Source: Xylogone sp. PMI_703 (lineage: Eukaryota; Ascomycota; Leotiomycetes). From it: DNA of 64,000 nt. Positions 10,503 through 22,283 of this stretch are shown here, in pieces. Numbering within the stretch: position 1 is the first letter of the stretch; each line of letters starts with the position of its first letter. Both the position numbers and the translations under genes were made by a program. The notes beneath the pieces are model-generated. The model saw only the letters and a list, made by a program, of their open reading frames with translations. It was not told the DNA's origin and searched no databases. Location: positions 2,542,001-2,606,000 of the forward strand of contig JAJTUQ010000003.1 in assembly GCA_021399445.1 (NCBI GenBank). The letters are read 5' to 3'.

Positions 10503-11798
10503 TTTGGCGACAATAAATCCAGTCGGACAGATGAGGATAATAGGAACAATGGTGGGTAACTTCTACTGACCATCCGGGCTGGAACCTTAGCAATAGTCAG
10601 TAGATCTCGACACTAGAATCTTTACGGGGGACTACAGCATCTGAGCATGCATAGGCCAAGCCACTATGTGTGGCGGTGCGCTGCGGAGTGCAGCCAGGGG
10701 GGACGGGGAACAACGGGCAGCCACAGCGATCAGCGATATCCTTTCTCCACAGGGGGAAGCCCTACACCACAACGTCCTAAGAGGTCGGACATTTCAATAC
10801 GGTACGGTATCATCTGCGTTTAACCTATTACTATCCAAAAAAGCTGCTGATGTTAACTATCGCCCTGCACATGAGATGTTAAGGCTGGAAACTGTAGGGA
10901 GTAATCTTCTTGCAGATGCGCTGTGACCCTCAGCCTTTGTCCGGAAGCGCCTCTTCCCGAACCACAAGACTGAAAGGCAATGCTGGGGATCCGTTTGAGA
11001 TGGGTTGGAAACGCTCGCTCATCGTTGGACGGGAATCTCCCAGCAATGGGATTCAAGAGTGGCGGACCTTAATAATCAATGTTTCCTCTAGAGCGAAATC
11101 TGACAGAACCGTTGGCCTACTGAACCATGAAACTTTATGAGACAGGAAATGCAAGGAGCTCTCGATAGCCGTATTATTCATGCGACCCGGTAGCAACAAA
11201 CAAAAATAGCAATCTCGCGCTGTAACACTTGTAAATCAATACACTGATAGTTAAGTAACAGAATGCCCTATGAATAATGACTGCAGTTCCCGGTACTGTG
11301 CGTGAGTGGTTTCCTGGTTGTCGCTCTGCCTTTTGCCCTGATCACAGCGACTCTCGTCTTTGGTCCCCTTATTAGCCTTCCCCCACCGCGTGCTCCCTGA
11401 CCTCCTCGGAAGCTTTCATACTCGAAGCCTCCGACTTGGTTCCATTGGAACCAAACGGTTCATTACTAGCTATCACCTTGTAATATTCCATAGCCTGCGG
11501 CGATACCGGCCATTTCTTCTTGCTCGAGTCTCCACAACACGCTCTTTTCCGACTGTCAAATCGCTGACAGTCGATTCTACGTAAGACTCCACCTGAACTG
11601 GTATGCACCTACGCTCTTTTCCCGAACAAGAATAATACTTTTCAACAATACGACGCGTCCATAGCGCTGGCAGAAGAGTGGCCCTTGTTGACTGTTGCTC
11701 CGTGCTGAGCAAAGTTGGTCATCAACAGCTCACAGAACATCCTCGCGACAAACTCTTTCTGCAAGTTTATTCGGACACAACGTCCAGTGAACGCCAAC
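10503..11798. other. Intergenic and leader region between CBP4 and the Skt5-like gene
   Basis: The two genes are divergent, with 1.3 kb between their starts. Short frames on both strands show no family resemblance. The last 400 bp are probably 5' leader of the Skt5-like gene. No clear TATA box. Confidence 0.45.
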
Positions 11799-14700
11799 AT
11801 GGCGTACAATCAAGATTACTATCAGCCTCAGCAGCGCCAATACAATGGACCAGCAGCTCAGAGACCGGCTCCAAGGGGGCAAGGATACCCATCCCAGCAG
11901 CAACAATATCAGCCTCAGCCTCAGCAACAGTATCCTCCTCAGCAGCAATATGATCAGTATCCTCAAGACAACTATGGATACGATAGCTACAACAATGGAT
12001 ATGCGCAGCAAGACTACTATGATAACTCACAGTATCAGGATAGGCACGGCGGCCAGGGAAGTGGCGGTTATTCAGGACAAGATCAAGGCTATCAACAAGA
12101 CTACTATGGCAATAATGGAGGTGGAGCTCCACCGAGGGGTATGCAGCCACCGAGTAGGGGAGGACGAGGCGGTCCAATGCAGAGACAACCTACTGCACCA
12201 GGAATGACAGGCAATTACGACCAGAGAGCCCCGGGGCCAGATGGGCCACCAAGAGGGAATCCAAATGGAGGAGGACGAGGTGGTCGTCCACCACCGTTGG
12301 ACCGCAATGCGGCTGCAAATAATGGTGGTAGGTTGGCTAAGAAATGTCTTTGGTGATTGAATGGATATTAACAGATAAATAGCTCGTCAACCGCTGAAAA
12401 CGCCTCCCATTTCCCCGAATCATGCATCATGGGACAATCCGTTCCCAAGCTTTCCAGGCGCAAAGAAGACCCCAAAAAGTGATGAGCAGAGGATGGTAGA
12501 CGGTATGGCTAGTATGGACATAAACAGTCAACGACCAAAAACAGCTGGAAGTAATCGTAGCCCAGAATCTACTCGATATAATGGTGGTGGGAGAGGGCAC
12601 GGCGCAGATGATTACGGCCGTCCAAGTGAGAATCAGCAAAACATGCCACCGAGGGGCTTTGCTCAGCAACCTCAACAGCCACAGCAAGGCTATCCAGATC
12701 AAGCTCGACGTGGCCCGCCGCCGAGCCAGGGATACAGTAGCCCTCCACAGCACACTGGTTACGCAGATGCAGAGTTTAACGATCGTGGAGGATACCAACG
12801 TGGCCCTAGACCTGCGTCTCCGGGAGGAGAGAACTTTGCACCGATCTCGCGAGCTATGACGATGCCAAATAATCCTGCAATGGGCATGCAGAATGGAGGA
12901 CGTGCACCACCACTGCCGATGGATGCACCTGGTCCTGGAGCTCCGCATAACAACAGCCTTGCTACACGTAACATGCCTCCCCGACCATCGACAACCACTG
13001 GAACCCGGCCACCGCCTCAGAGGATATATCCTGATCAAGCACCACCAGCACCGCAAAATTACCCTGCGCATCAGCCGTTGAATCGGAGTAGTAGTGACAA
13101 CTATTCTACAGATCGTGTATCTAGCTACCAAGGGGACGATAGCATTAACGAATTCTATGATTCATACTATGATAATAGATCATCTCAACAAAGCGGATAT
13201 GGAGAGTCTGCTCCCCAGCAGCAACCCGGGCCCAATAACTACCCACAGGTTAAGGGGATGAAGTCTCAGCCAGATATGAGAGCGAGGGCACAGCCCCAGG
13301 CTGCTGTATTTGAAATGGCTGATAATGTACCTCCTATTCCGAGCAATTATCCTCAGAAAAGCTATCTTGACAATGCCTACGGATCTCAAACCGCTAATAA
13401 TAATGATCAAGGGGTACCAGGAGCCCAAGCTGGTCCTTCAGGTAGAGGCTACGATGGGTATAATGATTATGGATCCCAAAATGGCCCGCAAAGGAGCGGT
13501 GGCCCTGGTTCAATGAACAGTGGTCCTTTGCCTGGACCAGGTGGTCTCCCCAGCGGACCTGCTTCGAACAGAGGATTTAATGGACTTCCAAATGGCCCGT
13601 CACCTCAACCAGGAGTGATATCCAGGGCTAATACTATGGCTTCGCAAGGAAGTGGTAGTTCTCAATCCAGCCATCCAACACCAGTGCGCCCTGGCTTAGC
13701 ATCAAATACTCCACCTAATCAGCCAAATAATAGACCACCTCCAATCCGGAATTATAATAATGCTGGTTCTAATTCAAACCCGCAAGCCCCGCCACAACCT
13801 ACTGGCCCCCCTAGGCCAGCTGTGGAAGCCCGGTCAGTGACACACGAGGAGCTGGAGGAGCTTAGAAACCAGATGAGAATGAACCCGAATGATCAGGCAG
13901 TTCAACTTCTCTTTGCTCGAAAATTAATCGAAGCATCAGACGTTCTAGTTGCCTCGCTCCCTGATCAAAGAGCACGAAATAAAGCTCGTGAGAGATATGT
14001 GCTTGATGCTCACAAGTTGCTTAAAAAGCTTGTCGCAGCCCAGAATCCAGACGCGATGTTCTTCCTTGCTGATTGTTACGGACGTGGTGCTTTGGGTTTA
14101 GAAGCGGACAACAAGGAAGCTTTTACACTATATCAATCGGCTGCTAAGGCAGGACATGCAGCGGCCGCATACCGTACAGCCGTATGTTGCGAACTTGGCA
14201 ACGACGAGGGAGGTGGCACAAGAAAAGATCCATTGAAAGCTATACAATGGTATAAACGAGCTGCTGTGTTGGGAGACACGCCCGCGATGTATAAGATGGG
14301 TATGATTCTTCTGAAAGGTCTTCTCGGCCAGCAAAGGAACCCTCGTGAGGCAGTGGGCTGGCTCAAACGAGCTGCAGAGCGTGCTGATGCAGAAAACCCC
14401 CACGCATTGCATGAGTTAGGTTTGTTGTATGAACAAGCCCAAGACAACGATAGCTCAATACTCCGTGATGAAGCATACGCACTCCAACTCTTCTCACAAG
14501 CTGCTGATCTTGGTTATAAATTTTCTCAGTTTCGTCTTGGCTGCTGCTATGAGTATGGGCTACTTGGATGTCCTATCGATCCAAGGCAAAGTATTATGTG
14601 GTATTCTAAAGCTGCCGTCCAAGAAGAGCACCAGAGTGAACTTGCTCTTAGTGGATGGTACTTAACAGGCAGTGATGGGGTGCTTCAACAGAGTGACACA

Positions 14701-15023
14701 GAAGCGTATCTTTGGGCGAGGAAAGCAGCCCTCGCAGGACTTGCTAAAGCAGAGTATGCTATGGGCTACTTTACGGAAGTAGGCATTGGATCACCAGCGA
14801 ACTTAGAAGATGCGAAGAGATGGTACTGGAGAGCGGCTGGTATGTTTCTCCCCTATGAAAAATTGCGCAGACCAATGGATAAGACTAACAACACGCAGCA
14901 CAAAACTTCCCTAAAGCCCGTGAAAGGCTTGAGGATCTCAAGAAAGGCGGAGCGAAAGCGGGTCGAGCTAGAGAAAGGATTTCTAGATCCAAACAAAACG
15001 AAGGTGAGTGTGCTGTTATGTGA
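11799..15023 (+). CDS. Sel1-repeat chitin synthase activator-like protein (Skt5/Chs4 family) with CaaX box
   Basis: Proteins of this family bring chitin synthase III to the plasma membrane. Three exons: 11799..12327, 12383..14839, 14899..15023, giving 1036 residues. Residues 1 to about 690 are low-complexity and rich in Gln, Gly, Pro, Asn and Tyr. Sel1 repeats fill about residues 715-995 (for example DAMFFLADCYGRGALG, AIQWYKRAAVLGDTPAMYKMG). The second intron (14840-14898) follows RWYWRAA; splicing gives AQNFPKARERLEDLKK. The protein ends EGECAVM, a CaaX prenylation box as in yeast Skt5, which confirms the stop at 15021-15023. A strong GTGAGT donor overlaps this last stretch at 15004. Whether this is the true Chs4 or a paralogue cannot be settled here. 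Confidence 0.9.
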
Positions 15024-16256
15024 TGTGCTCGCACCCACGCACAGTCATATAATTATGCAAATGTTATACCCACCATAGTTTTTTCCTCATTTTTGTAAAT
15101 TACAATGATTGATATATCCTGGTCGCTTTTAAGCTTGATTCCATTTAGGAAGGACCCTTACACATACCCATTCACATGAGCACATAGATTTATTTTCATT
15201 TCACTGGATTCGGGACTGGGATGGCAATATCAGGGAATAATCATGAGAGAAGATTTGTACATACTGCAAACAAAAACGTGGTATAATTGTGGATCGAATA
15301 TGATATACCCCAAGGAAAGTGATTTTGAAGGGCTGGATTCCCTTTTCCCATTCGGATTTGCTTTGACCGGTCGTCGCAAATTGCTCGTTTTCGAACCAGG
15401 ACTGGACCATTCCGGAGGACTTCCCCGAACAGTTTTACTTAGCACGTTAGGTCTGCCATCGTAGGGCGATATTGTCCGGGCGCAGGATAAGAATCGCGGA
15501 AAGAAAGGGAGCATGGAGTTCGATTCTGTTTTGGAAGGAATGCTGCAGGGTTTGAGAGAGGCTGTTTAGATCTTGCTGATAAGCCAAAGGTGTTAGTGGA
15601 GGACTGTTCAAGAATAAACGGATCTAGGCGTGACTTATATACCTTGGGATAGCTTGAATGTTTCTGAGGAGTTTAGGATTTTTTGATAATCTTTCAGAAT
15701 GTCCAAGAGGGAAAAAAAGAGATAAACCATTTAAATGGAATTCTAATTCATATTTTCGTTCCGGGTAATATACACTGGACGATACAGTTTCTCTAGTTCA
15801 TCAGATCGTGAGCAATAAAGAAGGCAGACGATCAAGTACTCGACAGAATTAGCCAATAATATTACTTATAATCTCTCATTTCCTTCAATGTCTAGCTTTA
15901 TCTTATACCTGATACCTTGCTCTCACCTAGATTGTTGAAAACAAAAGAAGGATACGAAAAAGGCAGACGAGAAGAATCCCAAAACGAATGCTCCAAGTTT
16001 AGCAAATATCAATTATAGCTGTTTTTAACCACCAATGCATTTATCAAGGAAAAGGTAAGTCGACAGTTATGTCAAAGGAACAAGAGATTCCGACCTTTTT
16101 GTATTTTCACAGGCTTGTGCAAAATCGACCCCTCTTCCCCTTTTGATGAACAATCCTATCACTGAAAACCACATAGCGAACAACATCCCCAGTAGTGCAA
16201 ACCTATGCATGCCCACGGCCCTTCTCTCATTCCATTAGTTCTAGTTCACATATAAT
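15024..16256. other. Intergenic, convergent 3' flanks
   Basis: The Skt5-like gene and MPC2 converge. A possible alternative acceptor for the former is at 15148. A 94-codon minus frame at 15230-15514 has no motif and probably overlaps the Skt5-like 3' UTR. No repeats seen. Confidence 0.5.
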
Positions 16257-17039
16257 CTATTTCGCCTCAGCAACCTCCTTCACGGGTTGGGGTTGTTCTA
16301 AGGCTTTCTTGGCTCCGGCTCCATAGTTGTAGGCTAAAATACGGCTAACTTGGACAACACCGACAATTCCAAGGAAGAAGTTCACAGTTGCGAGGCTAAA
16401 GAAGTGTTAGTTCATGGGGTCTCTAGTAGTTAAAGTATCCATATATAGGAAGAGAGATAAAGTGGCAGGGGAAAAGCTCACAGGATATTCTTTGGCTTAA
16501 TGATGAGACACCATCTAGTCCAGATCAAGCCAGTGCAAGTCAAGGCAATGTTCTGTGTGAGGGAAAGTTTCTCTGCTGGGCGGTAGAAGTCACCGATTCC
16601 GGCTATGACGAGAGCCCACTATACGTAACTATTAGTACACCAAATATTTTGACATATAACCCGAAGTATCAATGGCTTGAGAGACACTGGTGAAGTTGCT
16701 AATTCAGAAATGTGGTCCGTACCTTCATGACAGGAGCCCTATATTGAGGAGAAACCCCAAGTCAGCATATGCGTACACTTGCGTTAAACTCAGTGGACCA
16801 AAAACTAAAATTCCCACGACGTACCAAAAGTGAACGGTCTTCAATCCAATCGGACTATCCCACATCCTCTTAAACCAAGAGCCCTGCGTCGCGGCGGCCG
16901 GCGCAGCGGTGCTCTGAAATCTTCTCCCCGCTTGTCTGAAATTCGATCGGGTGGTCTGGGATATGAAGAAGTTGGGAGCAGCGGCGCGACGGAAGAGGGG
17001 GCGAGAGGCCCGGAAAAGGGCAGCTGTGAAGGGAGGCAT
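16257..17039 (-). CDS. MPC2: Mitochondrial pyruvate carrier subunit 2
   Basis: This is a subunit of the heterodimeric carrier that imports pyruvate across the inner mitochondrial membrane. Four minus-strand exons: 16825..17039, 16723..16738, 16482..16618, 16257..16395, giving 168 residues. Exon 1 encodes an Arg/Ala/Phe-rich presequence (about residues 1-45) and then WDSPIGLKTVHFW. Exon 2 is only 16 nt and encodes APVMK; without it the frame is lost. Then follow WALVIAGIGDFYRPAEKLS, the ALTCTGLIWTRWCLII helix and NFFLGIVGVVQVSRI. The splice sites are GTACGT or GTACGG donors with usable branch sites. The tail is charged. It is divergent from NDUFA2, 754 bp away. Confidence 0.94.
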
Positions 17040-17793
17040 TATGAATGGCGTTTGTGTAAGGGTGAGATTTGTTGGTGTGATGTTGAAAGAGAGGTTGAGA
17101 TTGCTGTCAACCTGCTTGGAGTAGAGTTAGTTTCAATTTTCTAATTCCGCTTTTGCGTTATCCCCCACAAGCTCGCGTGGCAATAAGAAAAGGTGTGATT
17201 GAGGGTGATGGCAATTGTGCCTACTCACTTATCGGAGAGCGAGGAATCTCAACAGAAGGGAGATTGCGACAAGAGAATGTCAAGGGATGGGTAAAATGCA
17301 GGATAATTGTGAGCGGAGATTGTCCCAGCTATAATACAGATACCCCCTGAGCAATACAGAAGAACCAACAAAGAATTCTTTTCTGTATGTTCAGTATTAA
17401 TGGCTGGTTCTTGTACGCCGAATAACTATATTTGTTGGATTTCACTGCTTCCTCTCGCTCCGATGACTGTATTGTCGTTGCCCGTAGTTCGGACTCCAAA
17501 CCAGGGCTTGGCTGCGATCGGAGCTTGCGGCGATAAACGCCTCTGCATAACTTGTCAAATTTTGTGCAAATTTAAGCTTTGCCGGGGTTCAGCTTTTATG
17601 CAAATGAGTGGGCGAGCTTGACAGACGACAAGCTTCAACCACGAGTATCAAACCCACGACTACCTCCAAGCCACCACCGCCGTCACCAGCAGTGAGCACC
17701 TCTGTCTGCGTGCTCAATTGACTACTGGCAGCCGCATAAAGTGGAGAAAAGAATTGAAGGCCTGGGGAAAGAAATAATAGAGAGCAGAGAAAG
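17040..17793. promoter_or_regulatory. Divergent promoter region MPC2 / NDUFA2
   Basis: This is the 754-bp space between two nuclear genes for mitochondrial proteins, transcribed away from each other. Short frames here show no family signature. No TATA box is clear; a shared or bidirectional promoter is inferred from layout only. Confidence 0.5.
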
Positions 17794-18462
17794 ATGTCGG
17801 GCAAATATGCATTCTCGCAGACATTGAAGGAGTTGCGGTTTTTATTCTGTCAGACTGCAGAGCACAGTGCTGCGACCAGGTGAGCATTGCATGTCCGATT
17901 CTTTAGGATCACATACCTTCGTGCTGGGACAAGGACTGCATCCGTTCTTCCATCTCTTCATAGTGATAAGGACCAGATCCACTACGACGCCAACTAAAAG
18001 CCGGGATTTGCTTCCTAATTGCATATTTCCAGTTCGAATATCTGCTAATTGTGCGGTTTTTCTGGTATATAGGACGTTTATCAGCCGCGCATATCCTGTT
18101 ATGAAGAAGAGCAACCCCCACACACCCATAATGATTCGAGAAGCGGCTGGAACACTACCAAAAGTGTATGCTAGATATGGTATGTTTCGACACGAAGACA
18201 CCACTTAGAGTTCTGGATGGCATAGAGCTATGCACAAGAGTTATTCTAACGACTTCTAATAGAGTTTGGAAAAGAGAAAAGCGAATCATTAGAAGGTACG
18301 CTAGCCCCATGCTTATTGCCGTCAGATACTCTTCCTCTGCATTTTCATTCAGCAAGTATATACAAAACCACCACTGCTTGCTAACGAAATGTTCCTGGTC
18401 AAATAGGCCTTTCAGACAAGGAGATCGAAGAGCGAGTCAACAGATTAGCCAGCTCTGCATGA
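17794..18462 (+). CDS. NADH:ubiquinone oxidoreductase 10.5 kDa subunit (B8/NDUFA2)
   Basis: This is an accessory subunit of respiratory complex I with a thioredoxin-like fold. Four exons: 17794..17879, 18073..18179, 18263..18295, 18407..18462, giving 93 residues. Exon 1 is MSGKYAFSQTLKELRFLFCQ, exon 2 holds RAYPVMKKSNPHTPIMIREA and GTLPKVYARY, exon 3 (33 nt) gives EFGKEKSESLE, and exon 4 ends LSDKEIEERVNRLASSA. All three introns begin GTGAGC, GTATGT or GTACGC and keep the frame. The start is the first ATG and matches the family. Size fits fungal B8. Confidence 0.95.
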
Positions 18463-19216
18463 GTTCTCGGTATGGTTACATTTTGGGAGTCCCAGAAGAA
18501 TGAATGTACGTGTACATATTAGAAAGATAGGAAGAAATGGGAATATTCTCTATGTATGTGTAAAATCAAATAAAAGAATACACACATGTTGAACAGAGAT
18601 TTGGCATTGGAATGGAATGGAAGGTGACACCTTTTGAAAGTATATTCTGTTGCTTTGCTTTGGTTTGATCCAAATATCCCTCTATTCAATCCTAACTCGA
18701 CTCCTTCGCTCTTGTTATGCCCGTGTGGATTGGTTCTGAATCTACACATCAAAGTTCTCCAAGACTACCTGGGAGGCATTTTTAATCATGGCCGCTTACT
18801 CATAGAAAGGGCGCATGTCACGAAATCAGTAGACACAGAAAGGAAAGGCCGATATTTTCCTCGCCAAATCCAGAGAGGAGGTCTATTTTCTCTGAAAAGA
18901 AACTAAGTCTAAAACAATAAAGGGTTTAATCCCTTCCAAGGAGATCTTCGCCCAAGTTCCTAACAAAATCCCTCAATGCGAAAAGTCTAAACAGCAGCGT
19001 CTTCAAGGTTCAAGAGAATCTACCTCATCTAGGGAGAAATGGAGAGGAAAATCACTCCCATGAGAACCTGGTGTTCCTATTCATTTCATTTTTTTCTTTC
19101 ATATAATTCACCCCCCTTTCTCTTAGGGTATCTATTCATGGTCCTGCAACCGCATCACGCCTATAGAGCTGAGTGTATGCACACAATTTCATTATTTAAT
19201 TAGTTTAATACCGGAT
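18463..19216. other. Intergenic, convergent 3' flanks
   Basis: This lies between NDUFA2 and the peroxiredoxin gene. A pyrimidine-rich run lies at about 19080-19130. Nothing else stands out. Confidence 0.55.
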
Positions 19217-19976
19217 TTACAACTTGGCTAAAACGGCTTCAGCACCGCTGACGGAGACTCCTGGTCCTGGCTCGTTCTCTGCGTAGACGATCTTGCCATG
19301 GTCGATGATGAGAGCATAACGTCCGGTGCGCTCGCCGAGGGTCCAGCCGAGCTTCTTGGAGAAAGCAGCACCACCATCGGAAAGGAAGAGCTGTTTGAAA
19401 AAGAAGTTAGTAAGGATGTTCTCTTATCATATAGGCTACTTCATTCGCATCCTCATCTCTGATATGAAACGTAAAGGAGCCAAAATCCGGATATACGTAC
19501 AATGGAGTCATCAGTGATGTTGTTGGCCTTGCCCCAGGCGCTCATGACAAAGGCATCGTTGTAGGCAAGGACAGCAATGACATCAACACCCTTCTCCTTG
19601 AAGGCCTGGAGGTTCTTGATGTAACCTGGCAAGTGGGTGGCGCTACAGGTTGGGGTGAAAGCACCTGGAAGAGAGAAGAGGACAACCTTCTTATCGGCCC
19701 ATTCTGGAGAGTTGTCCGTATCAGCAAAACTGTCCCCAATTTGGAGGGGTAGCTGGGATCATTTGGGCCAAAGTGGTGGAAGAAGCTTATCGAAAAGTGG
19801 GGGATTGATCGATTGAGAATGAATGTAAATAGCAGTAATATGAACATACCTTTGCTTGCATCGTATTTAATGGGGATACCACAAGCAGTGATATCACTGG
19901 ACTCGGGGGAGTATGGGATGTATGTGAAGGAGACGTCGGAGGGGAGGTTATCGCCGAGCTTGAGTTCTGCAGCCAT
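19217..19976 (-). CDS. Type II (PRX5-like) peroxiredoxin with C-terminal AKL
   Basis: This is a thiol peroxidase of the Prx5/AhpC-TSA2 group that reduces H2O2 and alkyl peroxides. Minus-strand exons: 19850..19976, 19501..19703, 19217..19390, giving 167 residues. The start [21 protein letters not shown] is typical. The peroxidatic Cys lies in [15 protein letters not shown]. Then follow [19 protein letters not shown] and [17 protein letters not shown]. The chain ends in Ala-Lys-Leu, an accepted peroxisomal PTS1 tripeptide, so import into peroxisomes is likely. The family includes the Aspergillus allergen Asp f 3. Introns are 146 and 110 nt. Confidence 0.94.
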
Positions 19977-21281
19977 GGTTGTGGAGGGGTAGGTTGTGAA
20001 AAGGTCGAGAAGATGAAGATTGATGTGTTTTTTGAAATGAAATTGAGAAAAGAGAAAGCTGCTCTTTTATTGTCTATGATATTTATGTGAGTACAGTAAA
20101 TATACAAAAGATCAACAGGAGCTCATGATCGCGACGGGGTTAAATATCATTGTCCATCAGGGTCCGTCGACGCTAATGGTGGGGTCTTTGCGCCCGTTCT
20201 AGGCGGCTCCACGCTCCACTCTCTTACTAAACCCCCCAGCGCCTGGTTTCGGTGCGGTTTCGGTGCGGCATTTGCACGGCACTACTTCCAGGCACTATTT
20301 ACTGCAAGACCGTCCCATAACTTTTATCTAGCCGATCTACTTTTTTACTTTGCTCTGGAACACGCCTGCTCTCGTAATAATGCGTTTGGCTCTTAAAATT
20401 CAAATGCCGGCAGGGGAGCATTAACTGCAAGAAGCAGGCAACAGCAATGCAAAATCCTGTACTTCAGATCAATGCTACTTCGGCACCGAGCTGGTCAAGC
20501 CATATCTCACGTGGAAGAGCAGAAAATTTCGAAGATAGATGAACAATTGCTTCATTCAAATTTTCGGTTACTTTTCCATCTGCACACCGAATCGGCAGGG
20601 CGGATTGCGTCATGAGTGCGGTGGTCGTGGTGTGACGGTTTTCTTTGCTGACGAGAACGCCGCTTCTAGAACCGCGATGCTTAGGTAAAGGGCAAAGTCT
20701 CTCAGAGTCACTCGAGACATGAAGGGTTTTCTTCGCCCCGGGCCAGAGAAGAAAAGAGCAGATAATGACACAGAACTCTAAATACTAATACATGGCTTCG
20801 ACATTATAAGTATACAAGAGCATAGTTAATACTTGAGGCGGACCTATAAGGGTGCACATTTGCATCTCAAGTACCTTTTATAGACAGCTTCAACGTCATG
20901 CGCTCTCTGGACCCTCCCGAGCCTCTGTACCTTACATGCCCACGCCATCACCCTCACCCGGATGAAACTCGGCTTCGTCTGTCGAGCTCTTCTCCATCCT
21001 GATCGTTGCTAGAGATGAGAGTACCGGGTTTAGATATAACTTAATCTGGCCAAGGGCGTCTATACGATGCCCTTGTACCTGATATGGTGGGACCCCGCAT
21101 GCTCCCCAGCGCTTCTCCTTCAATGAACTTCAAGCTTTATCGTGCCTGCCGCTTACTAACTTAACCACACGCATGGAGCTATCGTGTACCACATCTCTGG
21201 TGCTCTCTCCGAGGTCCAAATTAATGGCATATCTGGTAGACTAAGATGTCAGATGTTGTGGGTATATAGAGAAGATTCATC
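19977..21281. other. Intergenic between divergent peroxiredoxin and DUF1348 genes
   Basis: This 1.3-kb divergent region has no convincing frame. It contains a short tandem repeat at 20246-20267. Confidence 0.5.
20246..20267. repeat. 11-bp tandem repeat, two copies
   Basis: The unit GTTTCGGTGCG occurs twice in perfect tandem, about 270 bp upstream of the peroxiredoxin start. It could be a paired factor site; no function can be assigned from sequence. Confidence 0.5.
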
Positions 21282-21289
21282 TATATAAA
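21282..21289 (+). promoter_or_regulatory. TATA box of the DUF1348 gene
   Basis: TATATAAA lies 65 bp before the ATG at 21354 and is followed by a CT-rich stretch, a usual layout of strong fungal core promoters. Confidence 0.6.
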
Positions 21290-21353
21290 GCCTCTTCTTT
21301 CTCCTTTACTCTCGTTGGGACTTCTTCAGTTAAGCTTCCTACTCGTACATAGC

Positions 21354-22283
21354 ATGAGTTCGGTCCGAACCGTCACTCGCATTGCTATCAGATCACAGAG
21401 CTCTAAGTACTTTCTTCCAACCAGATTCAACTTCGCAGGAATCAGAATGGCGTCCAGTAACACTAGGCCACCTGTCCCTCCATTTACTCTCGAGACAGCC
21501 CAGATCAAAGTAAAGGCTGCCCAGGATGCCTGGAACACCAAGTAAGCATGATCTTGTTGTGTCACAAGCATTCTTTATATCAGCCGCAGAACAGACTTTG
21601 GCATATATGCCATGCTTCTCCACTTGCATTGCTATCTTGGAATAGATAACAACTAACTTGTAACCAAGGACGCCCTCCTTAGTGAAGAATGCCTACACGG
21701 ATGATTCCATCTGGAGAAACCGAGACACCTTCCTGAGGGGCCACGATGAAATTGTGCAATTCCTGACCAAGAAGTGGGAGAAGGAGAACGGGTACCGTCT
21801 ACGAAAGGAGCTCTTTGCATTTACAGACAACAAGGTATATAATTATCTCTTATCTCTTGTCTGTTCTTTGCATTACTCTCGACTTCCCACTCTTACTTTT
21901 ACTGTAATTTCAACATTGCCCCTCCATTATGACATCATCGATCTCCCCCGCTCCTTGTAAAATGTTCCATTCCATCTCATCAACATGCATTGTTCTCTTG
22001 AGGCTAGAGATTGGATACTGCAGAAAGCCAAAGGAGGAGGAAGACAACAGGGAAAATAAACTAATGATATCTACAGATCGCTGTCCAATTCTGGTACGAA
22101 TGGTACGATGCATCGGGTCAGTGGTGGCGTACATACGGGCTGGAGGACTGGACATTCGCTGAAGATGGACGCATGAGGAAGAGGCAGATGAGCGGGAACG
22201 ACGTGAAGATTCCGGATGAGGAGAGGTGGTTCAAGGATGGAGTGGATGTGAACACGGTTGATATTTCGGAGAAGCATTGGTAG
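21354..22283 (+). CDS. DUF1348 / SnoaL-like (NTF2-fold) protein
   Basis: This is a small NTF2-fold protein of the DUF1348 family. The biochemical role is unknown; many relatives are small soluble enzymes or stress proteins. Exons 21354..21541, 21669..21834 and 22077..22283 give 186 residues. Landmarks are the block around YTDDSIWRNRDTFLRG, the KWEKENGYRLRKELFAF stretch, and the aromatic segment FWYEWYDASGQWWRTYG with GLEDWTF. From the first ATG the N-terminus (RTVTRIAIRSQSSKYFLPTRF) is basic and hydroxylated like a mitochondrial presequence. A second in-frame ATG at 21447 (MASSNTRPPVPPFT) gives a cytosolic form. The TATA box favours the first ATG lying in the transcript. Confidence 0.88.

Noticed and set aside
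11730..12177. Long minus-strand frames opposite the Skt5-like N-terminus
   Set aside because: They are shadows of the Gln/Pro-rich low-complexity coding strand.
15024..15078. Extended end of the Skt5-like frame
   Set aside because: This is the wrong phase after the 14840-14898 intron; the spliced frame stops at 15023 with the CaaX box.
15230..15514. 94-codon minus-strand ORF
   Set aside because: It lies where the Skt5-like 3' UTR is expected; no family resemblance.
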